A stretch of DNA of 55,556 nucleotides from an uncultured Lachnospiraceae bacterium (lineage in GTDB: Bacteria; Bacillota; Clostridia; Lachnospirales; Lachnospiraceae): the NCBI GenBank assembly GCA_910579505.1, contig CAJTTZ010000018.1, positions 1 through 55,556 of the forward strand, written 5' to 3'. Below the pieces are notes generated by a model. It was given only the letters and a program-made list of their open reading frames with translations. It had not been told where the DNA came from and did no database searches. How positions within the stretch are numbered: the first letter of the stretch is position 1; the number at the start of each line of letters is the position of its first letter. The translations under genes and the position numbers were made by a program. Positions 15,311 through 22,365 of the stretch are shown here, piece by piece.

Positions 15311-17415
15311 TTGCGCCTGCCTTTCTTTGCCGGAAATTCCAACTTGAAATTCACATACTTATCCCCGGTATCATCCAGGATCACTACCGCGTCATAGGTT
15401 TTCCCCGTTTTTTCGCTGTAAAGCCCGGACATGGAAACGCGGCCCTCTTTCAAAAGAGCCGCCGCCACAGATTTTGTAATGGATTTTTTCTTACTGGAAA
15501 AGAATTTATTGTCTTTCCAGAGGGCAAAAGAGCATTCCCGGTTATCACAGAAGAATCCCTTTTTGCCCTCATATACCGGGGCGCCGCAGCGGGGGCAGAC
15601 GCCGACAGCCTCATGCGCTTTTCCCTTTGCGTCGGGAAACAGGGAAGCAAAGCGTTCCTCCGGGGCGGTATGCTCCTTTACCAGCGCACGGCTCATATCT
15701 GCAATCCCTTCCATGAATGATTCTGCGGAAAGTTCGCCCCGTTCCACCTGTTTCAGCCTGGATTCCCATTCTGCGGTCAGAATCGGTGATTTGATGTTGT
15801 CCGGCAGTACAGCAATCAGGTTTGTGCCTTTCTCCGTGGGGATAAGCTGCTTTTTCTTCCGCTGCACAAATCCGGTGGAGACCAGCTTTTCCAGCGTGGC
15901 CGCACGGGTGGCCGGGGTGCCTAAACCTTTTCGCTCGGCATCTTCCGGCATATCTTCCGCACCGGCTGTCTCCATTGCCGCCAGAAGGGAATCTTCGGTA
16001 TAGTGTTTCGGCGGGGAAGTCTTGCCCTCCCGGACGCCGGCAGAGACCGTTTCAAAAATCTGTCCTTCCTGCAGCATAGGGAGGGAAGCGTCCGTGTCGC
16101 CGCCATCCTCCGGCCCGGATTCTTTCAATCCCATGCGGTAGAGGCGTTCCACCTCTTTCCATCCGGCCTGTAAAACGGTTTTTCCCTTTGCCGTAAACAA
16201 ATACCCCTGGCAGTCCAGAACCGCCGTCACCGCCTCGAACCGGTGCGTCTGTGCCGTGGCAGAAAGGAGCCTTGCAGCAATCAGCGTCAGCACATCCCGC
16301 TCCCCGGAAGGAAGCTCCGATAGATCCGTCCGGGCAATCTCCACTGTAGGGATGATCGCGTGGTGGTCGGTCACTTTGCTGCCATCCGTTACACGGTCAA
16401 TATCCGGCTCCCCGGCGCATCCCTTTCCAAAAGGCATATTTCCCCGCAGCCAGAGGACCAGGGAAGCGGCGGTTGCCTGCATATCCTCGGAGAGATACTG
16501 GCTGTCCGTCCGGGGATAGGTTGCCAGCTTTTTCTCATAAAGGGACTGCACATAGTCAAGGGTCTGTTGGGCGGTATAGCCATAGATACGGTTACATTCC
16601 CGCTGTAAAGTCGTCAGGTCATAGAGGTGGGGCGTCTGCACGGTCTTGACCTGCTTTTCCACGGACTGTACCGAAGTGGCCTGTTTATCGCACTCTATAC
16701 GGATTGTGTCGGCTTCGGCTTTTTCAGCCAGCTTTTCACCGGAGGCGGTAAACCCGCCGCAGGTAATCTCCGGCACATAGAACGGCCTGCTTACAAATGC
16801 CCCAATATCCGCCTCCCGCTGTACCAGCAGCGCCAGGGTGGGCGACATCACACGGCCCACATTCAGCGTGACCCCGTACAGGACAGAGAAAAGCCGGGTA
16901 GCGTTAATCCCAACCAGCCAGTCAGCCCCGGCCCGGCAGACCGCCACATCATAGAGTGTATCGTAATCACTTCCGGGGCGCAGGTGTTCAAAGCCGTCCC
17001 GGATCGCAGCATCCTCCATACTGGAAATCCAGAGGCGTTCCATTGGTTTCTTACATCCAGCGTGTTCGTAGACCAGACGGAAGATCAGCTCACCCTCACG
17101 CCCGGCGTCTGTTGCGCACACCACGGAATCCACCCCTTTGTCCTTCATCAGCCGGCACAGAAGGGCAAGCTGTTTCTTTTTATCCTTTGGGACCTCATAT
17201 TTCCATGTTTCCGGCAGGATAGGCAGGTCAGCGTAACGCCATCTGGCATACTGTTCCCCGTAAGCCTCCGGCTGTGCCAGTTCCAGAAGGTGCCCTATGC
17301 ACCAGCTCACCAGATAGCCGCCGCCCTCCAGATAGCCGTCTTTTTTCTCATTCGCACCTAATACCGCCGCCAGCGACATGGCGACAGAGGGCTTTTCCGC
17401 AATTACCAACTTCAT
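15307..17415 (-). CDS. topB: DNA topoisomerase III (type IA)
   Basis: A 702-residue type IA topoisomerase. The N-terminal Toprim segment begins LVIAEKPSVAMSLAAVLGA. The catalytic Tyr300 lies in ATYPRTDSQYLS. The DATDAGREGELIFR metal-binding motif and the GRVMSPTLALLV hinge are present. A C-terminal zinc ribbon (CPRCG with FFCDNREC) ends the protein. It relaxes or decatenates the transferred strand. Such enzymes are standard backbone genes of Tn1549-like ICEs. AAGGAGG precedes the ATG, which overlaps the stop of the small DUF3789 gene. Confidence 0.96.
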   Translation of the reverse strand: MKLVIAEKPSVAMSLAAVLGANEKKDGYLEGGGYLVSWCIGHLLELAQPEAYGEQYARWRYADLPILPETWKYEVPKDKKKQLALLCRLMKDKGVDSVVCATDAGREGELIFRLVYEHAGCKKPMERLWISSMEDAAIRDGFEHLRPGSDYDTLYDVAVCRAGADWLVGINATRLFSVLYGVTLNVGRVMSPTLALLVQREADIGAFVSRPFYVPEITCGGFTASGEKLAEKAEADTIRIECDKQATSVQSVEKQVKTVQTPHLYDLTTLQRECNRIYGYTAQQTLDYVQSLYEKKLATYPRTDSQYLSEDMQATAASLVLWLRGNMPFGKGCAGEPDIDRVTDGSKVTDHHAIIPTVEIARTDLSELPSGERDVLTLIAARLLSATAQTHRFEAVTAVLDCQGYLFTAKGKTVLQAGWKEVERLYRMGLKESGPEDGGDTDASLPMLQEGQIFETVSAGVREGKTSPPKHYTEDSLLAAMETAGAEDMPEDAERKGLGTPATRAATLEKLVSTGFVQRKKKQLIPTEKGTNLIAVLPDNIKSPILTAEWESRLKQVERGELSAESFMEGIADMSRALVKEHTAPEERFASLFPDAKGKAHEAVGVCPRCGAPVYEGKKGFFCDNRECSFALWKDNKFFSSKKKSITKSVAAALLKEGRVSMSGLYSEKTGKTYDAVVILDDTGDKYVNFKLEFPAKKGRRK

Positions 17416-17546
17416 TGTTCCGTCCTCCTTTGCAGTTGTTCAAATTCTTCGTCCGCCTGTTTTCCGGACTGTAAAAGGCACATCAGCACAACGCCGGCAG
17501 ACATCCCTCCTGTGAATGTCAGGAAGTGTATAAGTATGTTCCACAT
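17412..17546 (-). CDS. DUF3789-like small membrane protein
   Basis: A 44-residue protein with one membrane segment (FTGGMSAGVVLMCLLQ) and a charged tail (EFEQLQRRTEQ). This fits the DUF3789 family, which is often found just upstream of topoisomerase III in these ICEs. AGGAGG lies 7 nt before the ATG, and its TGA overlaps the topB ATG. Confidence 0.75.
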   Translation of the reverse strand: MWNILIHFLTFTGGMSAGVVLMCLLQSGKQADEEFEQLQRRTEQ

Positions 17547-17570
17547 AAAAATCCCTCCTAAATTTGGATA

Positions 17571-17606
17571 TAAAAAGAGCGAGGGCATTTTCAGTCTTCG
17601 CTCTTT
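17571..17606 (-). terminator. Terminator between the radical SAM insert and the DUF3789/topB operon
   Basis: A perfect 9-bp stem (AAAGAGCGA/TCGCTCTTT) followed by a T-rich tail on the minus strand; the other strand also has a T-rich end. A second copy of TCGCTCTTT (plus strand 17659-17667) provides a competing partner, which would suit an attenuator. Confidence 0.65.
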
Positions 17607-17696
17607 ATTTCAGATATTCAATTATAGTAGCGGGTAAAAGAAATACCCACAGTGAAACTCGCTCTTTATTTTTTAATACTACAAACAGGAATTTAC

Positions 17697-17849
17697 CTAT
17701 TTGTCCACAAAATTTTTATATTGTTTTTTAGGCTTATTATGAATATATACAGTACAACTTTGTTTTGGACATATATTTACACAACGATAACACAATGTAC
17801 AATTATTATTTTGTTTAACTTTTCCATCTGTCATTTTCAAATTATTCAT
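17697..17849 (-). pseudogene. Single-cluster ferredoxin fragment (C-terminal end of an EFR1-like protein)
   Basis: A 50-codon frame with a complete [4Fe-4S] motif, CTLCYRCVNICP (C-x2-C-x2-C-x3-C-P), then a basic end (KPKKQYKNF). It resembles the last third of flavodoxin-ferredoxin fusion proteins of the EFR1 type, which normally carry two clusters. It begins 15 bp after the radical SAM gene and has only a weak ribosome binding site. It is either a remnant left by the insertion or a mini-ferredoxin expressed with the radical SAM enzyme. The composition is very AT-rich, like that enzyme's gene. Confidence 0.55.
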
Positions 17850-17863
17850 CTGTATCTAGCTCT

Positions 17864-18862
17864 TTAATTAAATTTGTTCTTTTGTTTTTCTGCTTTATTG
17901 TATGTATTAGCTAGCTGCCCACAAGCTGCTTTAATTTCTCTACCATGAGAAACTCTCATGGTAACTTCAAGCCCTGTTTGTTCTAATTGGCGTTTGAACG
18001 CAACCATTTCCCGTTTTTGTGGCGCTCTAATTTTTGAATTACTTGTCGGGTTGTATTGCAATACGTTAATCATAACATTTTTGCCCTTAAACCATTTTGC
18101 AAGTTGCCTTACATCTGAAAGGCGGTCATTTATACCTGGTAAAAGTAAATACGCAAATACAACTTTTCGATTATGCCTTTGAGAATAGGACAAGGCTTGC
18201 TTAACAACATCTTCAATAGAATACATGTGCAAATGAGGAATGATACAGTTTCTTGCAGCCTGTGTTGCTGCGTGTAAAGATATTGTCAACTGAATTTTTA
18301 GATGTTCTTCGCGTAAATTTTTTAATTGATTGACTGGGCCAACTGTTGATATGGTAATGCCATCGGTTGGAAAGTTAAGCCCATTTCTATCTCGAAGAAT
18401 ATGGATTGCCGCAATCAAGTTGTCGTAATTGAATAAAGGCTCGCCCATACCCATAAAAACAATACGATTTACCTTTTGACGTATCAATATGACCTGCTGC
18501 ACAATTTCAGACGGTGTTAGATTACGAACAAAACCATTGCGCCCAGACTCACAAAAAATACAGCCAACAGGACAACCAACTTGTGTACTTACACAAACAG
18601 TACCACCATCCCGCCGCTTGATAAAGACCGTTTCAATATATTTGTTGTCTTTCAATTCATAAACATACTTTTCAGTATCGTTACTTTTATAGATTTTTTC
18701 AACTGATATTGATAAATTTTTTTTGCGAGGGGATTGTTTATACAATTCGGTATATAAGGCTTTTGCTTTATCCTCTCCAATGACTTCCGACATTTCTTTG
18801 TAAGTAAATCCGTAGGGGTCATTCAGTACTTCTGTTGGTGTATATTTAGGTATGTGTTTCAT
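17864..18862 (-). CDS. RlmN/Cfr-family radical SAM 23S rRNA methyltransferase
   Basis: A 332-residue radical SAM enzyme. The [4Fe-4S] motif is CPVGCIFC (Cys97, 101, 104). Both family methyl-transfer cysteines are present: Cys90 seven residues before the cluster, and Cys314 in AACGQL. The SAM-binding FMGMGEP and LTISLHA segments fit too. RlmN makes C2-methyl-A2503 in 23S rRNA; Cfr makes C8-methyl-A2503 and gives multidrug resistance. The end (SHGREIKAACGQLANTY) is canonical for neither, so I leave the subfamily open. The start at 18862 has AAAGGA 7 nt upstream. The gene is far more AT-rich than its neighbours, so it is acquired cargo. Confidence 0.85.
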   Translation of the reverse strand: MKHIPKYTPTEVLNDPYGFTYKEMSEVIGEDKAKALYTELYKQSPRKKNLSISVEKIYKSNDTEKYVYELKDNKYIETVFIKRRDGGTVCVSTQVGCPVGCIFCESGRNGFVRNLTPSEIVQQVILIRQKVNRIVFMGMGEPLFNYDNLIAAIHILRDRNGLNFPTDGITISTVGPVNQLKNLREEHLKIQLTISLHAATQAARNCIIPHLHMYSIEDVVKQALSYSQRHNRKVVFAYLLLPGINDRLSDVRQLAKWFKGKNVMINVLQYNPTSNSKIRAPQKREMVAFKRQLEQTGLEVTMRVSHGREIKAACGQLANTYNKAEKQKNKFN

Positions 18863-18866
18863 TTTT

Positions 18867-19025
18867 CTATCCTTTCTTCTCAAAATCAATAAGTTCGTTT
18901 TCAGAATTTTTAATTTCTAATTTTTCAACATTAACGATATGCGTCAATTTACATTTAGGGCAGAAAAGAGGAAAATCTCTTAATATCGTATTATAAAATA
19001 CTTGAATCCTCGTCTTTCCATTACA
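18867..19025 (-). pseudogene. Remnant of a cysteine-rich KTR protein
   Basis: A minus-strand frame with no start encodes NGKTRIQVFYNT, then LRDFPLFCPKCK and a charged end, and stops 4 bp before the radical SAM gene. This is the second half of a Cys-rich KTR protein, a small zinc protein commonly carried beside resistance genes in Firmicutes. A TGA just before the first Cys (19026-19028) and the adjacent SLOG gene end show that the 5' half is lost. It marks the upstream edge of the imported segment. Confidence 0.7.
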
Positions 19026-19039
19026 TCATGATTGAATCA

Positions 19040-19525
19040 CTAAGATAAAAATATTTCCCCAACCGGGATCTCTCTAAACTCCTTTTTCATCTGGTGTGCA
19101 AACCGGATCGTCCTGACCGTGCCGCCTTTTTCCCTCCCATCATACACGGCGATCACCCGGTCCGAGTGTTCGGCCATGTAGCGGTTTCGGTGGGAATAGA
19201 CGCTGGGGTGGTATTTCTCCTGCATGACGACAACATCCGCACATGCCTCCAGCATTTCATAGGTCCGCCTTTTTTCCATCAGATTATCCAGGCGCTTTTG
19301 GTAGGGGATAACTGCAATCAGTTCCAACGCCGGATTTTTCTTTTTCTTTTCCAGTACAATCTCGGCAAAATACTGGTCCACGCCTTCCGCAAACCCGCTC
19401 ATAAACCGGGTAAACCCTTCTTTGACCGCAAGGTCAACCTCACGCCGCAAGGCGGCCTTGACCTTATTGATCTCTTTCTGGGGTATATCCCTGTGCCCGG
19501 TGACACAGCATGTCTTTCCTTCCAT
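19040..19525 (-). CDS. SLOG-family (YpsA/DUF1273-like) protein
   Basis: A 161-residue Rossmann-like protein with CCVTGHRDIP at the N terminus, GFTRFMSGFAEGVDQYFAEI, ELIAVIPYQKR and a late SDRVIAVYDGREKGGTVRTI, all typical of SLOG/DprA-like YpsA proteins, which are thought to bind nucleotide-derived ligands. The start at 19525 is chosen for GGAGG 8 nt upstream; it also fits the promoter at 19569-19597. The gene is divergent from the XRE regulator at 19675. Its role in the ICE is unknown. Confidence 0.85.
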   Translation of the reverse strand: MEGKTCCVTGHRDIPQKEINKVKAALRREVDLAVKEGFTRFMSGFAEGVDQYFAEIVLEKKKKNPALELIAVIPYQKRLDNLMEKRRTYEMLEACADVVVMQEKYHPSVYSHRNRYMAEHSDRVIAVYDGREKGGTVRTIRFAHQMKKEFREIPVGEIFLS

Positions 19526-19568
19526 CTGTTTTTCCTCCGTCCGATAGTCTGTATTCTTCATTTCTCAA

Positions 19569-19597
19569 ATTATAATAGATTTATTTTAATATTTCAA
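19569..19597 (-). promoter_or_regulatory. Consensus promoter of the SLOG gene
   Basis: On the minus strand, TTGAAA (19592-19597) is followed by a 17-bp spacer and a perfect TATAAT (19569-19574). The predicted transcript gives a leader of about 35 nt to the ATG at 19525. Confidence 0.75.
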
Positions 19598-19617
19598 CGG
19601 AAACACCCTTTTTTATT

Positions 19618-19648
19618 TTGCGAATAAGGACGAGGCGTGAGGTACAAT
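19618..19648 (+). promoter_or_regulatory. Putative promoter of the XRE regulator
   Basis: TTGCGA (19618-19623) and TACAAT (19643-19648) with a 19-bp spacer, 27 bp before the GTG start. The spacer is slightly long. It faces away from the SLOG promoter, so the two may be co-regulated. Confidence 0.45.
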
Positions 19649-19674
19649 CTATTACAGAATGGGAGGTGAAGGCG

Positions 19675-19989
19675 GTGTATGAAGATTTTGTCCCGGAACG
19701 GCTGGCAAAGTTGCGGACACAGAAAGGCGTATCTGCACGCGATATGTCCTTGTCGTTAGGACAGGCAAACAACTATATCAACAACATCGAAAACAAAAAA
19801 TCACTTCCTGCCATGCAGTCCTTCTTCTATATCTGTGAATACCTGGGCGTGACGCCGCAGGAATTTTTTGACGAGGGGAACGCCTGCCCGGAAGCCCTTC
19901 AGGAGTTTATCGAAGAAGCAAGGAAACTGGATTCCCGGTCAATGAGCTATATCCTCGGCATTATGAAAGAGCTGAACAGCAAGCGTTAA
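19675..19989 (+). CDS. XRE-family helix-turn-helix regulator
   Basis: A 104-residue Cro/CI-like repressor. The HTH covers roughly residues 8-62: LAKLRTQKGVSARDMSLSLG, then NYINNIENKKSLPAMQSFF and LGVTPQEFFDEG. The C-terminal helices (LQEFIEEARKLDS, YILGIMKELN) may dimerise. GTG start with GGGAGG 8 nt upstream. It is divergent from the SLOG gene and probably binds the shared promoter region. A terminator follows at 19992. Confidence 0.85.
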   Translation: MYEDFVPERLAKLRTQKGVSARDMSLSLGQANNYINNIENKKSLPAMQSFFYICEYLGVTPQEFFDEGNACPEALQEFIEEARKLDSRSMSYILGIMKELNSKR

Positions 19990-19991
19990 GA

Positions 19992-20014
19992 CGGCCACGG
20001 TGTTGGCCGCTTTT
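19992..20014 (+). terminator. Terminator of the XRE gene
   Basis: CGGCCA and TGGCCG pair around a 6-nt loop, followed by CTTTT, immediately after the XRE stop codon. Confidence 0.7.
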
Positions 20015-20043
20015 GCTATTCTGTAAATTTTTTTCGTGCCCCC

Positions 20044-20072
20044 TTGCATAAATGCCCCAAAGTGGATATACT
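20044..20072 (+). promoter_or_regulatory. Promoter of the toxin-antitoxin operon
   Basis: TTGCAT (20044-20049), 17-bp spacer, TATACT (20067-20072). The transcript would start next to the inverted repeat at 20081-20103. Confidence 0.7.
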
Positions 20073-20080
20073 ATAAGTAA

Positions 20081-20103
20081 GAAAGTAAGAACTTCCTACT
20101 TTC
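20081..20103. promoter_or_regulatory. Operator-like inverted repeat for the toxin-antitoxin operon
   Basis: GAAAGTA (20081-20087) and TACTTTC (20097-20103), 9 bp apart, just downstream of the -10 element and upstream of the antitoxin ribosome binding site. This position suits autorepression by the AbrB-type antitoxin. Confidence 0.55.
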
Positions 20104-20129
20104 AAACTCAAATAGAAGGAGATGATATT

Positions 20130-20390
20130 ATGCTGGCCGAATTACGTCAGAAAGCCCAGGTCACGATCCCAAGGGAGATCATTGTCAAGCTCGGCCTGTC
20201 AGAGGGCGACAAGCTGGACATCTTCGAGAAGGACGGCTCCATCTGCATCATGCCGGTGGTTGTCTACCCGAAACATTACCTGAATGAACTTAAAGAAGAA
20301 ATCAGCGATGTAAAAGCAAAACTCGCATCCGGGGAGCAGCCTGTCTTTGACAGCGTGGACGCCCTGTTTGACAAATTGGAGGCGGAGTGA
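20130..20390 (+). CDS. AbrB/MazE-type antitoxin
   Basis: An 86-residue protein with an N-terminal swapped-hairpin DNA-binding domain (ELRQKAQVTIPREIIVKLGL, EGDKLDIFEKDG) and an acidic helical C terminus (EISDVKAKLAS, DALFDKLEAE) that would wrap the toxin. The start at 20130 follows AGAAGGAG. The stop overlaps the toxin start (TGATG), the usual coupling for type II pairs. Confidence 0.85.
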   Translation: MLAELRQKAQVTIPREIIVKLGLSEGDKLDIFEKDGSICIMPVVVYPKHYLNELKEEISDVKAKLASGEQPVFDSVDALFDKLEAE

Positions 20391-20656
20391 TGGCGTATGA
20401 ATTTACCTTTACGCCCCGTTTCCAAAAGCACTTTAAGGGCCTGAACGCCCAGGAGAAGAAGCAGTTAAAAAACAAGCTGGAACTTCTGGCTGAAAATCCT
20501 TCCCACCCGTCGCTGCGCACCAAGCGCATCCAGGGCACCACAGACCTTTTTGAGTGCAGCGTCAACATGGACATCCGCATTATCTGGTATTACGAAGGCG
20601 ATAAAATGATCATCCTGGTGGACGTGGGGCACCACGACATACTAAAACAATTCTAA
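20390..20656 (+). CDS. RelE/YafQ-like toxin
   Basis: An 88-residue RelE/ParE-superfamily toxin with FTFTPRFQKHFKGLN, LRTKRIQGTTDLFECSVNMDIRIIWYYE and the late VDVGHHDILKQF. The fold and the C-terminal His/Phe pattern suit a ribosome-dependent mRNase of the YafQ group. The ATG overlaps the antitoxin stop. The pairing of an AbrB-type antitoxin with a RelE-type toxin is a recognised mix. Likely role: stabilising the ICE in the host. Confidence 0.85.
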   Translation: MAYEFTFTPRFQKHFKGLNAQEKKQLKNKLELLAENPSHPSLRTKRIQGTTDLFECSVNMDIRIIWYYEGDKMIILVDVGHHDILKQF

Positions 20657-20663
20657 ACGGCAG

Positions 20664-20694
20664 GGCGGCGCGTCTTTTGGGCGTGCCGCCTTTT
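20664..20694 (+). terminator. Terminator of the toxin-antitoxin operon
   Basis: GGCGGCgCG and CGtGCCGCC pair and are followed by TTTT, 8 bp after the toxin stop. Confidence 0.75.
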
Positions 20695-20787
20695 CCTGCC
20701 CTTCTATTAGTGTAACCTGCAATCTTCCCGGTATGCTCATTTCCACTACCGGCGATTATCCAAGAATCACTCCCGAAATAACATTTT

Positions 20788-21201
20788 TTATGTTCCGGTA
20801 CTTCCAAAGCCTCCGGTTCCCCGCTGCGCGCCCAGATCTGTCACAAAGTCCGCAATCACAACCGGAGTAATCACAAGCTGCCCGATCCGTGCCCCTTTGG
20901 AAAGCTCCTGGGGGGTGCTGCTTACATTGCTGATGATGGCATGGATCTCCCCGCGGTAGCCGGAATCCACAGGGGGCAGCTCGCAGACCAGGCCCTTTAC
21001 CGCCATGCTGGTGCGGGGGAAGATATAGCCCGCGTACCCGTCCGGTATCTCAATCCCGAACCCAAGCGGTATTTTGGCAATCCCGCCCGGCTGTAAGGTG
21101 CAGTCATAGGGCATATACACATCTGCCCCGGCATCGTTGCCATGCGGCCGGAAGGGGCGCCGGCTCTCCGGCACGCCAAAGTCGATCAGTTTAATCTTCA
21201 T
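20788..21201 (-). CDS. dut: dUTP diphosphatase (dUTPase)
   Basis: A 137-residue trimeric dUTPase converting dUTP to dUMP and PPi. All five motifs are visible: AGADVYMP (1), PRTSMAVKG (2), PPVDSGYRGEI with the catalytic Asp (3), ARIGQLVI (4) and the C-terminal RGTGGFGSTG (5). The ATG at 21201 has AAGGAGG 6 nt upstream; the longer frame is the end of the ThyX-like gene. Its start overlaps that gene's stop, so dUMP supply and use are coupled. Confidence 0.93.
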   Translation of the reverse strand: MKIKLIDFGVPESRRPFRPHGNDAGADVYMPYDCTLQPGGIAKIPLGFGIEIPDGYAGYIFPRTSMAVKGLVCELPPVDSGYRGEIHAIISNVSSTPQELSKGARIGQLVITPVVIADFVTDLGAQRGTGGFGSTGT

Positions 21202-21941
21202 GCGCTGCCTCCTTCCAAGATCGCCGGGTAGTCCGCCCTTAAAATATCTTCCGGCGTCATATCTGCCGCCAGTTTCCGCCCGCAGGTCATTTTCCCCTCC
21301 AGGCATTTATCCATCTGGCAGAACGGACCGACAAGGGAAGGTGCAAATAGAACGGGGCTGAGTGCATAAAGCTCCTTCCAGATTTTCAGAAGCACAATCC
21401 TTGTCTCGTCCGTGTTCCTGCGGCACACCCGCTGGCCGATGATATGTTTCCACTGGTAGGGCGTGGCGCTGATAATCAGCACATTCCGAAGCCCTTGGGG
21501 CGTGGCGTAACCCGCCGCGTCATGGCCGATTCCCTCATGGCAGAGTTTTTCATAACACCCCATGCCTTCCCGGCAGCTTGTTAAGTACAGCTCCCGGATC
21601 TTTGCCGGGGCGGTCAGAATCTCATAGGGCACGGAAAAATCCGCCTGCCCCGTGTAATTGCTGTACTGTAAGGACGCGCTCATAAATTTTACTTCGTTCT
21701 GGTGGCGCGTGATCTGGGAGAGGAACCGCCTGCTTGCCCCCACGACGGCCACGGTTATGACTGCGAATTTCTGTACCGTGGGGTGGGGAAGGTTCCCGAT
21801 GGCCTCCACGGTTTTCTCACTGAACGATTGTTCATAGAGTGCCAGCAGGTCCTCCATTGTGGCGATTTTATGCCCCCGCTGGGTGAGCCTTGCCGCAAAG
21901 ACCATGTTCTTCTCGGCCTCTGCAATCGCCTGGCAGTTCAA
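21198..21941 (-). CDS. ThyX-like flavin-dependent thymidylate synthase homologue, degenerate signature
   Basis: About 247 residues with ThyX-like architecture: N-terminal VFAARLTQRGH, a central RHQNEVKFMSASLQYSNY and a C-terminal IIGQRVCRRNTDETR helix. ThyX uses FAD to methylate dUMP. The usual RHRxxSx4SxR signature is altered here (Gln for the second Arg, Val for the first Ser, Gln-Tyr near the end), so activity or substrate may differ. The first usual start is TTG 21941, but conserved-looking sequence (IEVKIL) continues upstream to a ribosome site followed by ATA/ATC codons, so the true start is uncertain. Coupled to dUTPase. Confidence 0.7.
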   Translation of the reverse strand: MNCQAIAEAEKNMVFAARLTQRGHKIATMEDLLALYEQSFSEKTVEAIGNLPHPTVQKFAVITVAVVGASRRFLSQITRHQNEVKFMSASLQYSNYTGQADFSVPYEILTAPAKIRELYLTSCREGMGCYEKLCHEGIGHDAAGYATPQGLRNVLIISATPYQWKHIIGQRVCRRNTDETRIVLLKIWKELYALSPVLFAPSLVGPFCQMDKCLEGKMTCGRKLAADMTPEDILRADYPAILEGGSA

Positions 21942-21951
21942 AATCTTTACT

Positions 21952-22239
21952 TCAATCCGGTTGATTGCTATGTCCCTCCTTTACAATGGCTTTCAGCAGA
22001 AACAGATAGTTTAAGCTGTCCGTGATCTTTTCGTCCCATGTACTCATGCCGTAGTCTGCGCTGTTATCAAAGCACATGTCATACAGGGAGACGATATGCT
22101 TTGCCAGCATACCGGCAAGGGCACGTTCCGGCGTAGTGTGCTGCAAAGCGGCAGCCGCCTTAAATGCTCCCAGCCGGTCCGTATCGTCCCCGGTATATTC
22201 TTTGGTTTTTTGTTTCAGGGTGTCGGCACAGAGCCGCAC
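21952..22239 (-). CDS. Nmad1/DUF1599-like nucleotide-associated protein, start unclear
   Basis: A 95-residue fragment from the GTG at 22239: LKQKTKEYTGDDTDRLGAFK, then ALAGMLAKHIVSLYDMC and WDEKITDSLNYLFLLKAIV. This matches Nmad1 (DUF1599) proteins, small helical MazG-like proteins linked to nucleotide modification. Coding sequence clearly continues upstream (ITQKEVNAVFDEQVRL) to AAAGGAGG, but the codon at the right distance is ATC, not ATG, so translation may be impaired or start unusually. It precedes the ThyX-like and dUTPase genes, and the three look like one nucleotide cassette. Confidence 0.62.
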   Translation of the reverse strand: MRLCADTLKQKTKEYTGDDTDRLGAFKAAAALQHTTPERALAGMLAKHIVSLYDMCFDNSADYGMSTWDEKITDSLNYLFLLKAIVKEGHSNQPD

Positions 22240-22365
22240 CTGCTCGTCAAATACGGCATTGACTTCCTTTTGTGTGATATGGCATCCCTCCTTTGAATCT
22301 GAAAAATGGATTGTCCCGAATATGGTATAAGATCCGGGACAGTTTTCTATGTTATCCGCTGCCTG

